A stretch of DNA of 64,000 bases from Tausonia pullulans (GCA_951802195.1 OX637630.1:62001-126000), one strand, 5' to 3'. Numbered from the stretch's first letter, positions 10,601-22,980 are shown. Numbers and translations are program-made. The notes: generated from the letters alone by a model not told the origin.

Positions 10601-13600
10601 GCTCCGACCCTCTCTCCCTCGTAGATTCGTTCGAACCAAGCTCTCATCCAAGGGCATCTTCCAAAACACGCTTGGCTTCGCCAGCCGCATGCTCGGTTGA
10701 GTCCTGACGTTTCGCATGACCGCTGCCTCCATAACTTGATTAGCTGACACACATGTGAATCTCTTTCAGCGTTTGCGTTCTTCCGCGTCGAAGGAATTGC
10801 CCAGCAACTCCTCACGGCCCTGCCTGTCACGAGGATGGCGCTCGTCCGACTTCAGAACCAGGTCGCCGAAGGAGAGATGGCCTCTTTTGGCTCGTGCGTC
10901 TGCTGTGTTTGCCACTGACGATCTGAGCGACGGCTGATGGAAATTCCTCTCTCGCAAAGTAGTACCCGGCGATACCGCCACCTCATCGAGCCTTTCTCGG
11001 GCCATCTAGCCCCCTTCGTCTTTGAGAATCCTCGAGCGTACCTCAGCTCGCTCGGGTCTGCGACCTGCGTATACGACGACCCGGAGGACGATGATGCGTT
11101 CCGGTTCCAGCCAGGCAACTGGCTCCGCCGCTGGCAGTCCGACGACTCAGAGCTCTTTTTCGCCTTCTTCCGGGCGTATCACAAGTTCCTCGTCGGGCAT
11201 TTTCCATCACTATCGAATGCGGACGACCCGAGGACAATGCGGCCGTCGGTGTTGTTTTCGGTCCCTGGCTATGCGCGTGAGTACAGTGTGGAAAGGAGGC
11301 GAGAAGGGCTCTCCAGGGCTAATTGAACGGGTCTTACGCAGACCTCGCGACCATTTTTGTGTACGTGGCTACGCTTCAAAACTTCCCTTCTGAGCTTGAA
11401 TTAACATTTACTTCTCTCTTCTCAGATCCAAATGTCTCTCTTACGTCCAAAACAAGGTCGTGTCCGTCACAACCTCGACGACCTCGTCGACTTTTAACGC
11501 CAACGAAGGCGCTCTCGGCTCCTCGTCTGGCAAGCCGAACGTCCTCGAGAGCGCCAACCGGCGCCTGAGCGCGACCATCAACTTCCTCCTCGCCACCCCG
11601 GCGCTCGTCGACATCGAGCGCGGCATCGAGGTCGACGGCGCCCGCGTCTGGGCGTCCATGACGGACATTTGGGTCCGCTCGCTCGTCACACGGACAAACC
11701 TCTATGAGCCTCGGGGCGTCTTCTGCCTCTTTGACTTGCTCGACGCCGTCGCAACTCTCCCACCGGACCCCTTCACCCGCGACATTGCCGCCACACCAGC
11801 CCGATCGTCTCCCTCACGAGCGTTCTCCAACTCGTTCATCCTCACCCCGCTTGCGGTGATCCTCCGCGAGGGTGACCACTCGCTTACCATCTGCAAATGC
11901 ATCTCATTCATCTTTCAGCACTGGGAGACCCTCACCGTAACCCCAGAAGACCGGACGGCACTCCTTGACCTCCTCCTCGACCGGCCGGTCTTTGAGCGGC
12001 TCGTGCTCTTCTGGTCCCAGTCCGTCCGGTCGTACGTCGTCCGACTTATCATATTCCGGCTCTCTCACCTCCACCTTCGGGATCGAGCCTCTGGGAGAGC
12101 AGCAGGGGGTGTCGCGATCGAGCCTTCGCCAGCCGAGGTTGAAACCGTTCATCGGCTTAACGTCTGCCTCGAGGCCATCCGCAAGCGGTACGCCGAGCTT
12201 GAGCCCTCGGTCCTCGGCGCGATCCTCGAGGACGAGGACGATGACGCTGAGGGAAACGCAGCCCTGTCCTCTGGAGCTGCTGCCGCGGCCCCTAGTGGTG
12301 CTGTCGAGGAGTCCGGCGGAGACGCTAGCTTGTCGACGCCGACGCCCTCTCCGCCGCTCCCCCAGCAGCACGGGCCCCATCACCAATCAACGGCCATGCC
12401 AAGAAGCAAGTCGACGATCGCCATGGTCTCCATCGCAGCGCCCGTGGAGCCAGAGCCTGCTGCGCGCGAGGAGTTCATCCCAGGCGTCCCTGCAAACTCG
12501 ACGACCAGCAGCGGTCGCAAGGGAGACTCTTTCTCCTCCTCCTCCGGCCGACGCTCGAGCGATGGCACGAACGAGGTCATGGACGTCAGCGCCATGAGCA
12601 AGGCCAGCAAGTGGCTTCGCCGGCTTGGTGGAGGAGGCAAGAAGAAGGCCGCTGCTGCTGCTGCCAGGAGCGCCAGCGGGGGGAACGTCGCGCCAAGCAA
12701 GGGCCCGCTCCCTGGTATCTCCGAGACGTCGGAGCCGACTTTGACCTCCCCGACGCCATCCACGACGCCGTTGTCGCCACCGCCGGCGCCTCGTGAGCCC
12801 GGAGGAGGGCCACGCAACACCCCATCCCCGGCGATGTCGTCTTCGACGGGGAAATCATCGATACCTTCGGAATCCAATTTTTCGCCCACAAGGTCGTCAT
12901 TCGACTCGCTCTCCATCGCTTCATCGACAGGCGCCTTGTTGTCCGATAAGGACGCAGCCCGCCCCAAGCCCCATGGATCGGTCATGGTCCCTCACCCTTC
13001 GCCCTCGTCCCCCTCGCTGGCATCGAGTCACCTATCCGCCCCCTCCTCCACCTCGTCATCGACCACCTCACTCGCCCCCTCGTTCGCCTCGACCCCGGCC
13101 ACCTCGCTTTCCTCGCTCTCGACGACCCACCATGCCCCAGTCGCTGCCCCGGCCGCTGCCCCGACCGAGCGCGGCGTCTTCTCCTTTGAATTTGCGACTT
13201 CACCCGTCTCCGACTCATTCGACTCGCCCTCCCCGACGTCTCAACTCGCTCTCGCCCCGAACGGCGCCGGCTCGTCCGCCTCCTCGCCGACGACCACCGC
13301 CATCCCAGGCGCTGTCGCCAATCCGCGAATGAGTCGGTCCTACTCGCGTCGGTCCTCTCTTCTCACGCCCTTGGCCTCGAGCGTCCTCGAGGCGCTTGCC
13401 AACGGCGACCTCGCCAAGATCGAGGAGGAGGGCCGCAAGTCGCAGCTGGCGGCGCTCGAGAAGAAGGAACCGGAGGGCTACGACAAGCGACTTCACCCTT
13501 ACGCGGTTCGGTTCTTTGCCGAGATGGAGGACTGCTTGAGCGAGTACAACGAGTGAGTGGGCGTGCTTTCATACCTCCGGCCGGGATTCTCAAACTGACA

Positions 13601-13793
13601 CACTGGGCTCTTAGGTGGTACGGAGCTGATGGGCCGGGCACTCTCGGCGACGGCAGCCCTCCGAGGCTCTCTGTTGGCTGGTCATTCTACGGTGAGACGA
13701 CGCTTACTGCTCTCTGCTTTCCCCCTTCCTCTCTCCTGTGTCTGGCCGGCTGATCATCCCTCTCCCCTCACTCCTACAGATGACGAGGACTGA
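6576..13793 (+). CDS. very large DUF1765-type fungal protein with long disordered arms
   Basis: Exons: 6576-6653, 6840-10081, 10168-about 10395, 10434-10549, 10625-10695, 10770-10893, 10960-11276, 11342-11360, 11426-13552, 13615-13691, 13780-13793; about 2,135 residues. The first third is low complexity (Ser/Pro/His-rich, with 15 glutamine codons at 7602-7646). The conserved core starts near 10168 (LIRGGLLPLLYDAERRGFDP) and runs through DWKLMLAFLMHSP, SFVRTKLSSKGIFQNTLGF, AFAFFRVEGIAQQLLTALP and WLRRWQSDDSELFFAFFRAY to about 12110. This helical region matches fungal DUF1765 proteins of unknown role as I remember them. A second Ser/Pro-rich arm follows, ending in a short conserved tail (KRLHPYAVRFFAEMEDCL, GWSFYDDED). 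The junction between the third and fourth exons does not keep phase with its best donor, so that point is uncertain. No enzyme motif is visible. The family name is from memory and should be treated as probable. Confidence 0.8.
7602..7646 (+). repeat. CAG/CAA repeat encoding polyglutamine
   Basis: Fifteen consecutive glutamine codons, CAG and CAA mixed, in the disordered arm of the DUF1765-type protein. It follows a His-rich stretch. Confidence 0.9.
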
Positions 13794-14120
13794 GCTCCGC
13801 ATGGTGTCTCTTCTCTTACACTCAAAACATGTTTCTCTCCTGTTTATTGCTCTGTATCGGTTTCCCTCCCTCTCTTTCTTTCTCTTCTCTCTCTCTTTCT
13901 CTCCATCCCTCTCTCCGCCCGGCCGCATCGTTGTCCGTACGCAGACATCTTCTCATTCCCGGTCTCGCTCCCTCCTAGCATCTGTCTGTCTTGTGTTTTC
14001 TACCCCTCTCTTCAGGGTTCCTCTTTTCTCTCTCTTCTCTTTCTCTCTCTATCTTTTCTCTCTTCTCACGTATACACCATGTTTGTCCCTCACGCGAGAT
14101 GAACCATCGCCCATCTCTCA
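13794..14120. other. convergent intergenic region, pyrimidine-rich on plus
   Basis: Lies between the stop codons of the DUF1765-type gene and eIF2D, and is dominated by CTCTCTTTCTTT-type sequence. It must hold both 3' ends. No gene seen. Confidence 0.5.
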
Positions 14121-16747
14121 TCATCGGACGACATCGAGGAACTTCTTGGGAATGCCCCGAGCGACGAGCATCTCGACGACGACCTTGTCGTGCGTGCCTT
14201 GGACGAGAACTGCAGGGGAAAACAGGGAGGCCCGGCGTCGTCAGCTTGACGCGTCCTGCGGGAGGGGGGACGGAGGGAGAATTCTGAGTGGCAAAGGCCG
14301 GGTCTCGGACCTTCGACGAGCGGAGACTTGGGCGACGCCGAGGGGAGAGGCGCGACTGGTGGAAGCGCGGGAGCACGTCAGATCTGAGAAGCTTCTCGAG
14401 CTGAAGTCGGGAAGGAAGAAGAAGAAAAAAAAACGCACCTCCACTGGACGAGGCGCATTTTTGCTTGAGGTCTTCAGCGAGACCTGAGGAGGACGTTGGA
14501 AGGATCAGCCTGGTTGTGAGGGGGAGGAGAGAAGGGAGGGAAGGAGGGAGGGAGGGGCGACCTACCCTTCGGATCGATGTCCCAACTCTCCAGTCCGCTG
14601 ATAAGGGTGACATGCTTGGCCTGCCGTTTCTTGAGCGAGATCCGGATGTGAGATGGGCTGCCCTTCCTGCTTGGGCCCTCCATCGGGTCAGTCCAGTAGA
14701 AGGCAGCCAAACGAACAGAGAGCGAGAGACGCGCCAACGCACTTGCGGACGATCTCCTGGCCCTCGACCTGAAGCGTGAACCAGCCTTGCATCGAAGCGC
14801 GCAGACGGTCGATCGCTTCGTCCCGCTTGAAGAAGCTAACGTCCTCGCCCTTTTTGAGCACCGCGGCGCGGAGGACGGGATCGAGGAGGACGAAGGCTGG
14901 ATCCCGCGGGTGGACAAGCTTGTGCGCCTTGACGTAGGAGAGGAAGTGGGCGCGGATGTCGGAGGCGAGGTAGTATGTGTCGTTGCTGCGGCGGAGAAGG
15001 GGTGTCTGTCAGTAAGGAGGAGAAAAGTCGACACAGGGAGAAATGGGTTGACTACGAACGACTCGTCAATCTCGGACCAAAAGGCCAGCGAGGCGCCGTG
15101 AGGCTTCCAAAGCTCCTTGACGTCCATAACGCGACCCTTCCCCTTCCCTCCAGCACCGGCCCCTCCAGCAGCAGCCCCTCCAGACGGACCCGCTCCGCCA
15201 GATGACGAGACTCCCCCCTCGCCAGCCGCGGCGGCCTTCTTCTTCTCCCTCGCCTCGACCTCGCCCGATGTGCCGACAGGCTTGTGCTCCCTCACAGCCG
15301 GGTGCACCTGGTCGACCGAGACGATCGACTCTTGGTCTCGGTTCGACTTGGTCTTGAGCAGACCCTCCTTCTCCATCTGCAAAGAACGTGGACGTTTCAG
15401 CTCCCCACCCCTATGCCATCCGCCTTTCTCTAGGGACGCACGGCCTTGAGAAACTTGGCGAGCTTCTTGTGCGTCGACTTGGCAATGACAGCTTGGTCGG
15501 CTGGGGCCCAATAAGGTCGCGAGGCGAGAATGTGGGTGGAGTAGAACGTCGAGGCGGGGATCGGGAACGTTCCGGGAGGGATGGGCTTGGGAAGCGACGA
15601 GATATATTGCAGAAGTGCAAGACGAAGAACGGTGTCGACCTCTGCGGGAAGGAAGAGAGCTCGCTGAGTATTCAGGGATGACAGAGGTAGAGTGAACTGG
15701 GGTGACTGACCTTTGGGTTCAAGGGTCTGAGAAGGCGTCGCCGGCTCGTCCGCCACCTTGAGCTTTTCGACGGCCGGGAGCTCCGACTTGTTATCCTTAG
15801 CGGCCTTGCCCTTTCCTTTAGGAGGAGGGTTGGCCGCCGGCTCATCCTCCGAGTCCGACTCATACTCATCTCCATCAGGGATCGAGAAGCCGACGTCGAT
15901 GGGCGTCTTGCCAAACTGCCACAGACTGATGATGCAGCAAGTATGCACGTCAGAACTTAGCCACAGGAAGAAAGGAGGGCTCTTTCGACTCACTAGTCCT
16001 GCCACGAATGCAGCATCTCGACGGCCTTCCCCCGTCGCCTCACGTCGCCGGCCTTGAGCTCGCTTCCCCTCTCAACAGCAAGGACTCCCACCCCCAGCGG
16101 CGTCGGGCACCCCGTCGCGACAATCGCCACGAGGTCCCCCTTCTGCACGCTCTCGTCCGAGACTGGGTTCGCCGTCAGCCCGGGCGCCATGAGATCCGCG
16201 CCGCTCGTGAGGCGGAGGATGACATGCGGGTGCGTCGTGACGGCCGGGAGGAGGTCCGGTCGGGCGTGGAGGGTGTAGACGGTTGGGATGAGGTCGAGGG
16301 AACCCTTGCCGAGGGTGAAGAAGAGGGGATTCAACCCGAGGGCGGGAGGGGACAGGTAGAGGATCTGTATGAGGATAGTGGTTGGGAGGCGACGGGCGAC
16401 GACGTTAGTTTGACATTGCGAAGGAGGGAGGAGTTGGGAGGAAGCGGTGATGGCTTGACGCGCGCTTCATCAACGCACCCCAGGGATGTCGAGATGGGTC
16501 GTGTACTTGGCTGAGAGGGTGCCCTCAGGAAGCAGCGTCTTGGCAACGTCGGCCGGGAGGCCATAGCTCTCGGCGATGGTCGCGCAGAGCTTGCGACGGT
16601 CTGGGGAAAGCAGAGAGGAATAGAAGAGTGAGCGGTTCGATCAGCGCTTTGGCTGAGGCTGAGGCCGGGGCTGAGGAAAAGCGCAAACTGACCGCTGCTT
16701 CGGACGGGGCTGGAAGTGGAAATGGAGGGCTTCTTCTTGAAGCTCAT
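14121..16747 (-). CDS. TMA64: eukaryotic translation initiation factor 2D (ligatin/Tma64)
   Basis: Eleven exons give 608 residues: 16693-16747, 16479-16600, 15994-16364, 15711-15925, 15442-15641, 15056-15376, 14743-15005, 14566-14666, 14439-14483, 14311-14355, 14121-14209. Domain order fits eIF2D: an N-terminal DUF1947-like part (MSFKKKPSISTSS), a PUA domain (GDLVAIVATGCPTPLGVGVL), an acidic linker, a winged-helix/SWIB-like middle (YYLASDIRAHFLSYVKAHKL) and a C-terminal SUI1 domain (HVTLISGLESWDIDPK, then VLVQGTHDKVVVEML, ending GIPKKFLDVV). The factor acts in the cytoplasm on 40S subunits, in initiator-tRNA delivery and in recycling of deacylated tRNA and mRNA. A 69-nt intron at 15642-15710 is a multiple of three with no stop, so retention would only lengthen the linker. 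The donor after exon 6 (GTAGTC) is weak. The 45-nt exon 14311-14355 was placed from the conserved block before VLVQGTH. Confidence 0.93.
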
Positions 16748-17149
16748 GACGGGCGGTCGATCAAAGATGGATGTCGAAACGGAACGAAGCCGTCGCGCCT
16801 GACCGGTTTCCGCTTCGAAAGAGTGAGACGCGTCCTCTTGGCAGCAAGGTCCATGCACGCTGCACATCCAGGGGTGAAAGGTGTGCTTGGTGTGTCATCT
16901 TTCTGGTGACAATCAGTAGGAGGATGGGCAGCCGCGTAGCATGCTTTCCTCTCTCTGTCGACAGAGCTTGGCAACCAGGGGAGGATATTTTCTCATGACG
17001 CACCGTTGTGAGAGGAGCAGAACAGATTCTCGCAGGACTTTCGGGCTTGATTGTTACCCTCGATTCTCCCCTAAGATAGCTATCCCATCACGAATGTGCA
17101 TGCATGATTCTGGCCAGTACTCTATTGCCCGTTCTGAGCTGCACGAAGG
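16748..17149. other. gap upstream of eIF2D
   Basis: Holds the eIF2D promoter and the 3' end of the arrestin-like gene. AT-richer than the genes, with no open frame supported by splicing. Confidence 0.45.
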
Positions 17150-19377
17150 TCATTTCTTTGCAAAGCCCATCCACTTCTCTGCGGACCTTCCAGTTCTGAC
17201 ATCGTACGTCTCCCCAATCTTGCGGGATCCAAAACCCGACCGTCTCTCCCTGAACTGCCTCTGCTCCGCCTCACTCCACCCAACCGTGCCCGACCGAGCG
17301 ATGAGAGCCATCTCTCGCTCGAGGAGGCTCTCCCATGGCTCGATGCACTGCCAGGAGAAATGATCAGAAAAACTGACTGCCGTGGTGGTAATTGGGAGAG
17401 GCAGAGAATAGTCGACTTACCAGGCATTTTGTTGCGAGCTCGCTATGATAAATAAAATAAAAACCCCTCTCAGGCAGTTGTCAGCGAGAAGAGGCGAAGC
17501 AGGGAGTTACGGTTGGATGAACCCTTGCTTGTTGGCCCCTCTCTTGAACGTCTCCAAAGCTTCCTGACCCTGCTGGTAGTTGTCGTCGTACGTCGGCAAT
17601 ACGAACTGCTCATGCACCGCTCTGCAACTGTAAGCGCAAATTGTCCGCGTGAAAGAAGGCAAAATCAGAGGGGAGAGAGCCAATGCCAGCGAAACTATGC
17701 CGACGTGGACTCACTGGCCGAGTGGAACGTTATTCTTGAAAAGCGTCGCGACCTGGATAAGCTCTTCCCCCTGGTCGGATCGGACGGCATCCTCGCTGTA
17801 GATAATGTCGACCCGAAGATTCGTTCGGAATCGGAGGGCGGTGTTCGTGCCTGGGTGTGTATCTGGCCGGACATGGTCGTCGTCGGGCTGAAGGGCGATA
17901 AAGTAATCATGTCAGCGACTCGTTCGGGGTATGCTTGAGGACAGAGAGCAGGCCCACGAACGATCCGACCAAACCGTTTGAACGTCCACCCAAGAGGCTC
18001 CATCCCAGGTCTGGGCGCTTCCCCCTGCTCCTGCGAGGAGAACAGGACGCTGCCCTTCTCCCTCGCCAGCCTCGCGAAATCTCGGACACCATAGTTGGGC
18101 CCCCTCTCCCCTTCATGCACGATCGAGAACGGCCGACCCTCAAGAACGGACGTCTTCCCCGGGACACGCTGGGACTCCATCGAGATTGTCTGCCAGAGTG
18201 TGACGTCGACGGCGAAGATTGTCAGGCCTGGTGGTGGGTCCGGCATGCTAATCGCTACATAGAGGGCTGAGCCAATGAGCCATTGGTTGGCGAAAAGATC
18301 GAGGGAGTAAGGGCCAAAGTACGAGGGGACAGCTTCGTTGTGAACGGCGAGCTGGACTGTAGGGACAGATACGATGTCAGGCAGACCAGCCAAGAAGAGA
18401 GGTCCAGTAGATCAGCTCACGAATGTCGTCTTCTTCTGTCGGCCAAGGCGTCACTCGGACGAGGCGCTCCTCGGAGAGGTCCTTGCCGAACAGTCGGTTT
18501 CCAGACCCCTCGACGGTCCCTCGGACGTGCCAGTGGATCATCCCATGCTCGGCGCGATCCGAGGCTGGAGGAAGTTGGCCAGTGAGTAGGGCTCAAATCT
18601 CCCTGGTACGCGACACTTACTCGGGAAGTCTGGAGGGATGTGGAAGGCAAACTCAAAGCTGCGCAACAAGCAACAAGGGTCAGTCATCCCGAAGCCACCC
18701 AGAGGAAAGAGCTCGCGAGCTAACTCACACATTGACCCCACTCTGAAGATCATACCCGCCTTCGTCCTCACCGAGGGACACCTCTCGCTCATTGATGATC
18801 GTCTCCTCCCAGGCGCCAGAATCCGGGCCGTGAATACCAGGGAAAAGGAACCGAATCCGACAGAAGAGAGAGACTCGGACGGCCTTGACGTGTTTGGCGG
18901 TCGGCGATGACCAGACGAAGAAGCCGCTGAGGCGGGCCTAATCATTGAATCATGAGTGGTGCAACGCGAGGGAGACAGACAGGGAGACCTCACCCCTCTT
19001 CCGCCTTCTAGCGCGCCAGCATCGTCACTCTGGCCCTGGCCGAAGGTGACAGTCGGTGGCACTATGCCGACAACCCGCTCAGGAAGAACAAGCTGGACAG
19101 ACGGCTTTGACACGTTCTGCAGGCCCGTCACAGCTGCCATGAGGTGCGGCGGATATGACTCGAGCGCCGACGAGAGCTTGAGCCGGACAATGCCTTCCCC
19201 TCGAGCGACGGGCGACTTGCCCTTCTCTGCTGCAGACGTCGGAGTCCCGTGTCGACTGTGCCGACTCGGAGATCCCGGCCGAGAGTGAGAAGAGGTGATG
19301 TAATCTGGGAGCACGGAAATGGAGCTGGTGGAAGAGGTAGAAGACGATGACGCCAAGGGAGGCCGACCTGTCGGCAT
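17150..19377 (-). CDS. arrestin-like trafficking adaptor
   Basis: Nine exons give 559 residues: 18994-19377, 18729-18937, 18621-18658, 18421-18564, 17962-18356, 17715-17887, 17511-17627, 17421-17442, 17150-17347. After a Ser-rich start come arrestin-N blocks: VRLKLSSALESYPPHLM, LSGFFVWSSPTAKHVKAVRV, then FEFAFHIPPDFP and the HGMIHWHVRGTVEG strand pair. Arrestin-C blocks follow: LQLAVHNEAVPSYFGPYSLD, LTIFAVDVTLWQTI, LRFRTNLRVDIIYSED and CRAVHEQFVLPTYDDNY. Fungal alpha-arrestins link membrane transporters or receptors to Rsp5-type ubiquitin ligases. I saw no PPxY motif in this translation, so ligase binding is not shown and it may act otherwise. All junctions keep phase. Start chosen as the first ATG in frame ahead of the conserved part; an upstream in-frame ATG would only add a short low-complexity leader. 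Confidence 0.85.
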
Positions 19378-19847
19378 TGAGGTGAGAGAGCGGCAAGGCT
19401 GGGCCGAGCCTGGACAAGAACGTAGGGCCAAAGAAAGATGGTTTTGGACGCGTCAAGGTTCTCGGCTCTCGATAACAAAAGAGCGAAGGAGGGAGGGCTG
19501 AGGTAGTGGTTGGACGGGCGGTCCGGGAAGCGACGCTAGCCGAGAGCTGTCCGATGTCGGCCTCCGTCGGCCCAATTTCGCCTGGGTCTTTTTCCCGAGC
19601 CGAAGAGGTCGAGCTGTCCTGGCCGGCGACTGGCTCTTGGTTCTCGAGCGCGGTTGGACGTGTTCGATTCTATTCCGCAATATAACTCGACGAGGCGAGA
19701 AACTATGGGATGACGAAGGCAAGGTAAAGATCCGAGAGCGCGCCGCTGCGCTGCTGCGTTTGAGTGCAGTCGCCAACGACGCCCTGCTCTGTCATGTCTC
19801 CCCTCCTTCACCCTTTCCTCTTCTCACAAAAGCACTTTCCTTCTTCC
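19378..19847. other. gap upstream of the arrestin-like gene
   Basis: Holds the arrestin-like gene's promoter. A minus-strand open frame of about 108 codons (19453-19776) has arginine- and serine-rich composition typical of chance frames here, and I do not accept it as a gene. Confidence 0.4.
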
Positions 19848-20640
19848 CTACCGATCCGATATGACAACTGCCGCGACCCGGTGGAAGAGCCTCGTATGGG
19901 CATAAAGTCTTGCCTCGTGAGAGCAGGCTCGGAGCATGTCGATGAGCTGGTCGACGTTCTTGACCTCTTCGTCAAAGAATCCGTCGCAATCTGTGACGTC
20001 TTTGAGGGGTTCCCTCTTCGTTCGCCATCCAAAAACGACCTGAACCCCCCGGTCGACGACGAGGCGGACATTTGGGCTGCCGAAGCTCTTAAGGACGGCG
20101 AGATCCGCCGCGGGCGACGGCTCGAGGTAGACGATTCGCCTCAAGATAGGGAAACGGACCCTGGATAGAGAGTAGTCTAGCGAGCCGAAGAATTCGAACC
20201 AACCTGGCCGGAAAATGGTGTTCAAGTTCTCAGGACCTGCACCACAGACGGCGGTCAGCGGCAGGACTCTCGGCGCCGTCGAGGAAGTAGACCTCCTCGG
20301 CCAGATTCCCTCGATGCCGGCAGTAGCGGGTGACGGCCCCCGTCAGCGAGAAGACCTGTATCGGCGAAGAGGAGTCGCCAGTGGCCTAGTCGGGAGAGAG
20401 TAACCGCCAGAAGTAATGGAAGCTCGTCGCTCGCCAGGCGTACGGGACGAGCAGGAGCTTGCGTCTCTACGGGGTTGGCGCTGGGCCTGTGAAGGGCGTC
20501 GATTCACAGTCCGAGCGGAAGGCATAGTAGAAGATGTGGTCGTAGATCTTGTTGGGGAAGATAGATACTGGAGGATAAGTCGACTAGGCGGTCGACGGGC
20601 AACGCCGATAGCGAGGCCGTGAGATCGAGATCTTCATGTG
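19848..20640 (-). pseudogene. F-box/LRR-like gene relic
   Basis: The minus strand contains blocks that read like a fungal F-box protein: FPNKIYDHIFYYAFRSDCES, then RRKLLLVPYAWRATSFHYFW, VTRYCRHRGNLAEEVYFLDG and GWFEFFGSLDYSLSRVRFPI, ending near SHEARLYAHTRLFHRVAAVV. They lie in order but are separated by in-frame stops (after APTP near 20478 and after LLSPD near 20392) and by a frame change near 20240. The gaps lack introns of credible length and signals; one possible intron would remove the WRATSFHYFW block. I read this as a decayed host gene. A gene with unusual introns remains possible. Confidence 0.4.
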
Positions 20641-20889
20641 CACCACCCTTGACTATGCAAGAGCCTCAGGCAAAAAGCGCAAATACATCCACCTTTAGGG
20701 TGTTATCTGCATACTTGCCCAGGAGACATGTTTTGGAAGAAGCAGGGAGTGAGGACGCGTGGTGTTGCCAAGCAACTCATCGAGGAAAGCGAAGCGGAGA
20801 GGCGAATTGTTGAGACGCGTTCGACCGAACGACAACCGTCACTCTCAGCCACAACCAGTCATCCCAGCTCAACGATCCACCCGCCCACC

Positions 20890-22725
20890 ATGTTTGCCTC
20901 GCGTTCCTCCCATTTTCACGACAAGGAGAACGCCCACGGCTCCATGTCATTCGCCCACCGGACTCCCGCACGAGGCCTCGGCGGCGGCAAGGACGCCAAC
21001 CTGCTCGGCTTCAAGACCGGGCTCAGACACCCCGGCGGCGCAGGCGCAGGCGGGGGAGCCGACAAGCTCACGATGACCACGAGGACGGGCAAGGGCGGCG
21101 AGAAGAAGGGCGGCAAGGGCAGTGGAGAGGACGAGGGAATTGGTGGGTTGTTGTCTCAACCTTCGTGTGAGCGAGCAAGCGAGCCAGAGCCGTTGTTGTC
21201 TGGCCAGGTGGAGGTGACTCTCGCCCGCTGCTTTCGCTAAGAATGGTGCAGTCCTTCAACCTTGTTGGACCCTTGGCCGCTCACCGCACTTTTGCTTGAG
21301 CGGATAGCACTCCTCCAGCTCTGAAGCTACTCTCGCGACTCGTCTCACCCGTTCGATCTCGCCTCGACCTTAATTAACCCCCCACTCTCTGCTTCTGCCA
21401 GTTCCTCAACGACTCTTCGCCAAGACATTCGGCACGGCCCCCTCTACCTCCTCCAAGCTCCCATCCTCGAAATCCCTCACGTTCGGCCCGACGCTCGCGC
21501 TCAAGGATCCTAACGGCGGGGGCATGCTCCAGCCCAAGACGCCCGCCCCTGCCGGAAAGCAGCAACGCTCGTACGCGACCCCTCTGCCCTCAGCGACAAG
21601 GACACGTCGGCGGAGCAAACAGCTGCACCAGACACCTCCCCGGCAGCAGCTCTTGCTCACTCCGGAGGGACGCGGAACGGGTGGCGGTGTGATGATGGAC
21701 GTGAGCTTCGAGCTGGATGGAACGGAGGGGATGCTCGGTGGTGTGTTGGAGGAGACGGCCATCCAGGAGGCCAACCAGGTCGTTCAGGAAGAAGACGACG
21801 AGATTGAGTATATGCCGCCGAGCGCGTACCGTGAGTGAATGTCCTCCGCGCGACATTCGCGGCGTCGGCTGACTCCACTTCCTCGCCATTACTCGCCATT
21901 CGTCAGAAGCACCCTTTGAGCTTCCGTACGAGGTCCTCCCGGCGAGTGCTATCGCCGCTGGTTTCAGTCGATTCCCGATCCTGGAGGGCGAGTCTTTGCC
22001 GCTGGTCGAGATCCGACCTGGTGTTGATGATGAGTGGCGGGTCACGTCCGGACTGGCGGCCAAGGATCTTGGTACGTTGATTCGTTTTCAGGTGTTCTTT
22101 GTTCACAGCTGACTCTCATTCACGTCTCACAGACTCTGACGAAGATGAGTTTGGCTTCGGTAGTCCTCTCAAGTCGTCGCTCCCTTCATCTTCCACTCCT
22201 TCCGCCTCCGCCTTCTCCTCGTCGTCTGCCCGGCCCTTCGCTTCTCGGTCAACAGTCGCCTCTTCCACCATCCGCTCTCGCGCAGCATTGGCGCCCCCCT
22301 CGACATCCTCCTCCTCATCCAAGGCCGTTTTTCGCCCCGTTTCCACCGCCACCTCTCGTCCCGCGCCATCATCATCGACTGCCCTGCGTCGGCCCCTCGG
22401 CATCGCTGCTGCTGCACCCAGCGCCCTCCGCCGTCCCCTCGGAAACACCACGACCTCCTCCTCTAGCAGGACCCCTGCGTCTGTTCGACCCGCCGCCGCT
22501 ACCTCGATGTCCTCACGCGGCGCTCCCCTCCCTTCATCTCGTCAACCCACTACGACAATCACCCACATGGCGCGCAAGCCTCTTCATGCTCCGTCCGTGG
22601 CTGTGGCTGCTTCCACAACCCGCAAGCAGGAAGAGCTGGAGCGCGAGCGTGCCATCATGCTTGAGCAACTCAATGCGCTCGGTGACGATCAGGCGCTCGA
22701 GGAGGTGGCGCTGTTTGATGTCTGA
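20890..22725 (+). CDS. securin (Cut2/Pds1/PTTG type)
   Basis: Four exons (20890-21142, 21402-21830, 21907-22071, 22133-22725) give 479 residues. Near the N-terminus sits a KEN box in FHDKENAHG, which in securins directs APC/C-Cdh1 ubiquitination. After intron 1 the block RLFAKTFGTAPS resembles FGKTF-APP of human PTTG1. The segment EDDEIEYMPPSAYQAPFELP matches the separase-binding EEDIEYMPP region of fission-yeast Cut2. The C-terminal half is Ser/Pro/Ala-rich and repeats a D-box-like RRPLG motif twice (LRRPLGIAA and LRRPLGNTT). Securin inhibits separase until anaphase. The long first intron (259 nt) is unusual for this region, but both splice sites are good and the phase fits. Homology is by short motifs, as is normal for this fast-evolving family. 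Confidence 0.8.
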
Positions 22726-22980
22726 GTGGAGGGAGAATTTCTGTAATGCGGCCTTGGTATACTAAGTGGAAAGAGAGGATGATCCCCTCTGGATCAGGTG
22801 TGACTAGTTATTTTCGCTTTCGCGTCGGTTTGTCGATTGAATAAAGATTCGTTTTGTTCCTTATAGAACCTTGACTTCCGGACAGCCGCATGACTCTCTT
22901 GCCGCCGGTCAAGTCCTTGCCGATGTGTATCCATTGCTATTCCCACCCTCAGGGAACCCGCTGGGCGTACTACGCCCTCC

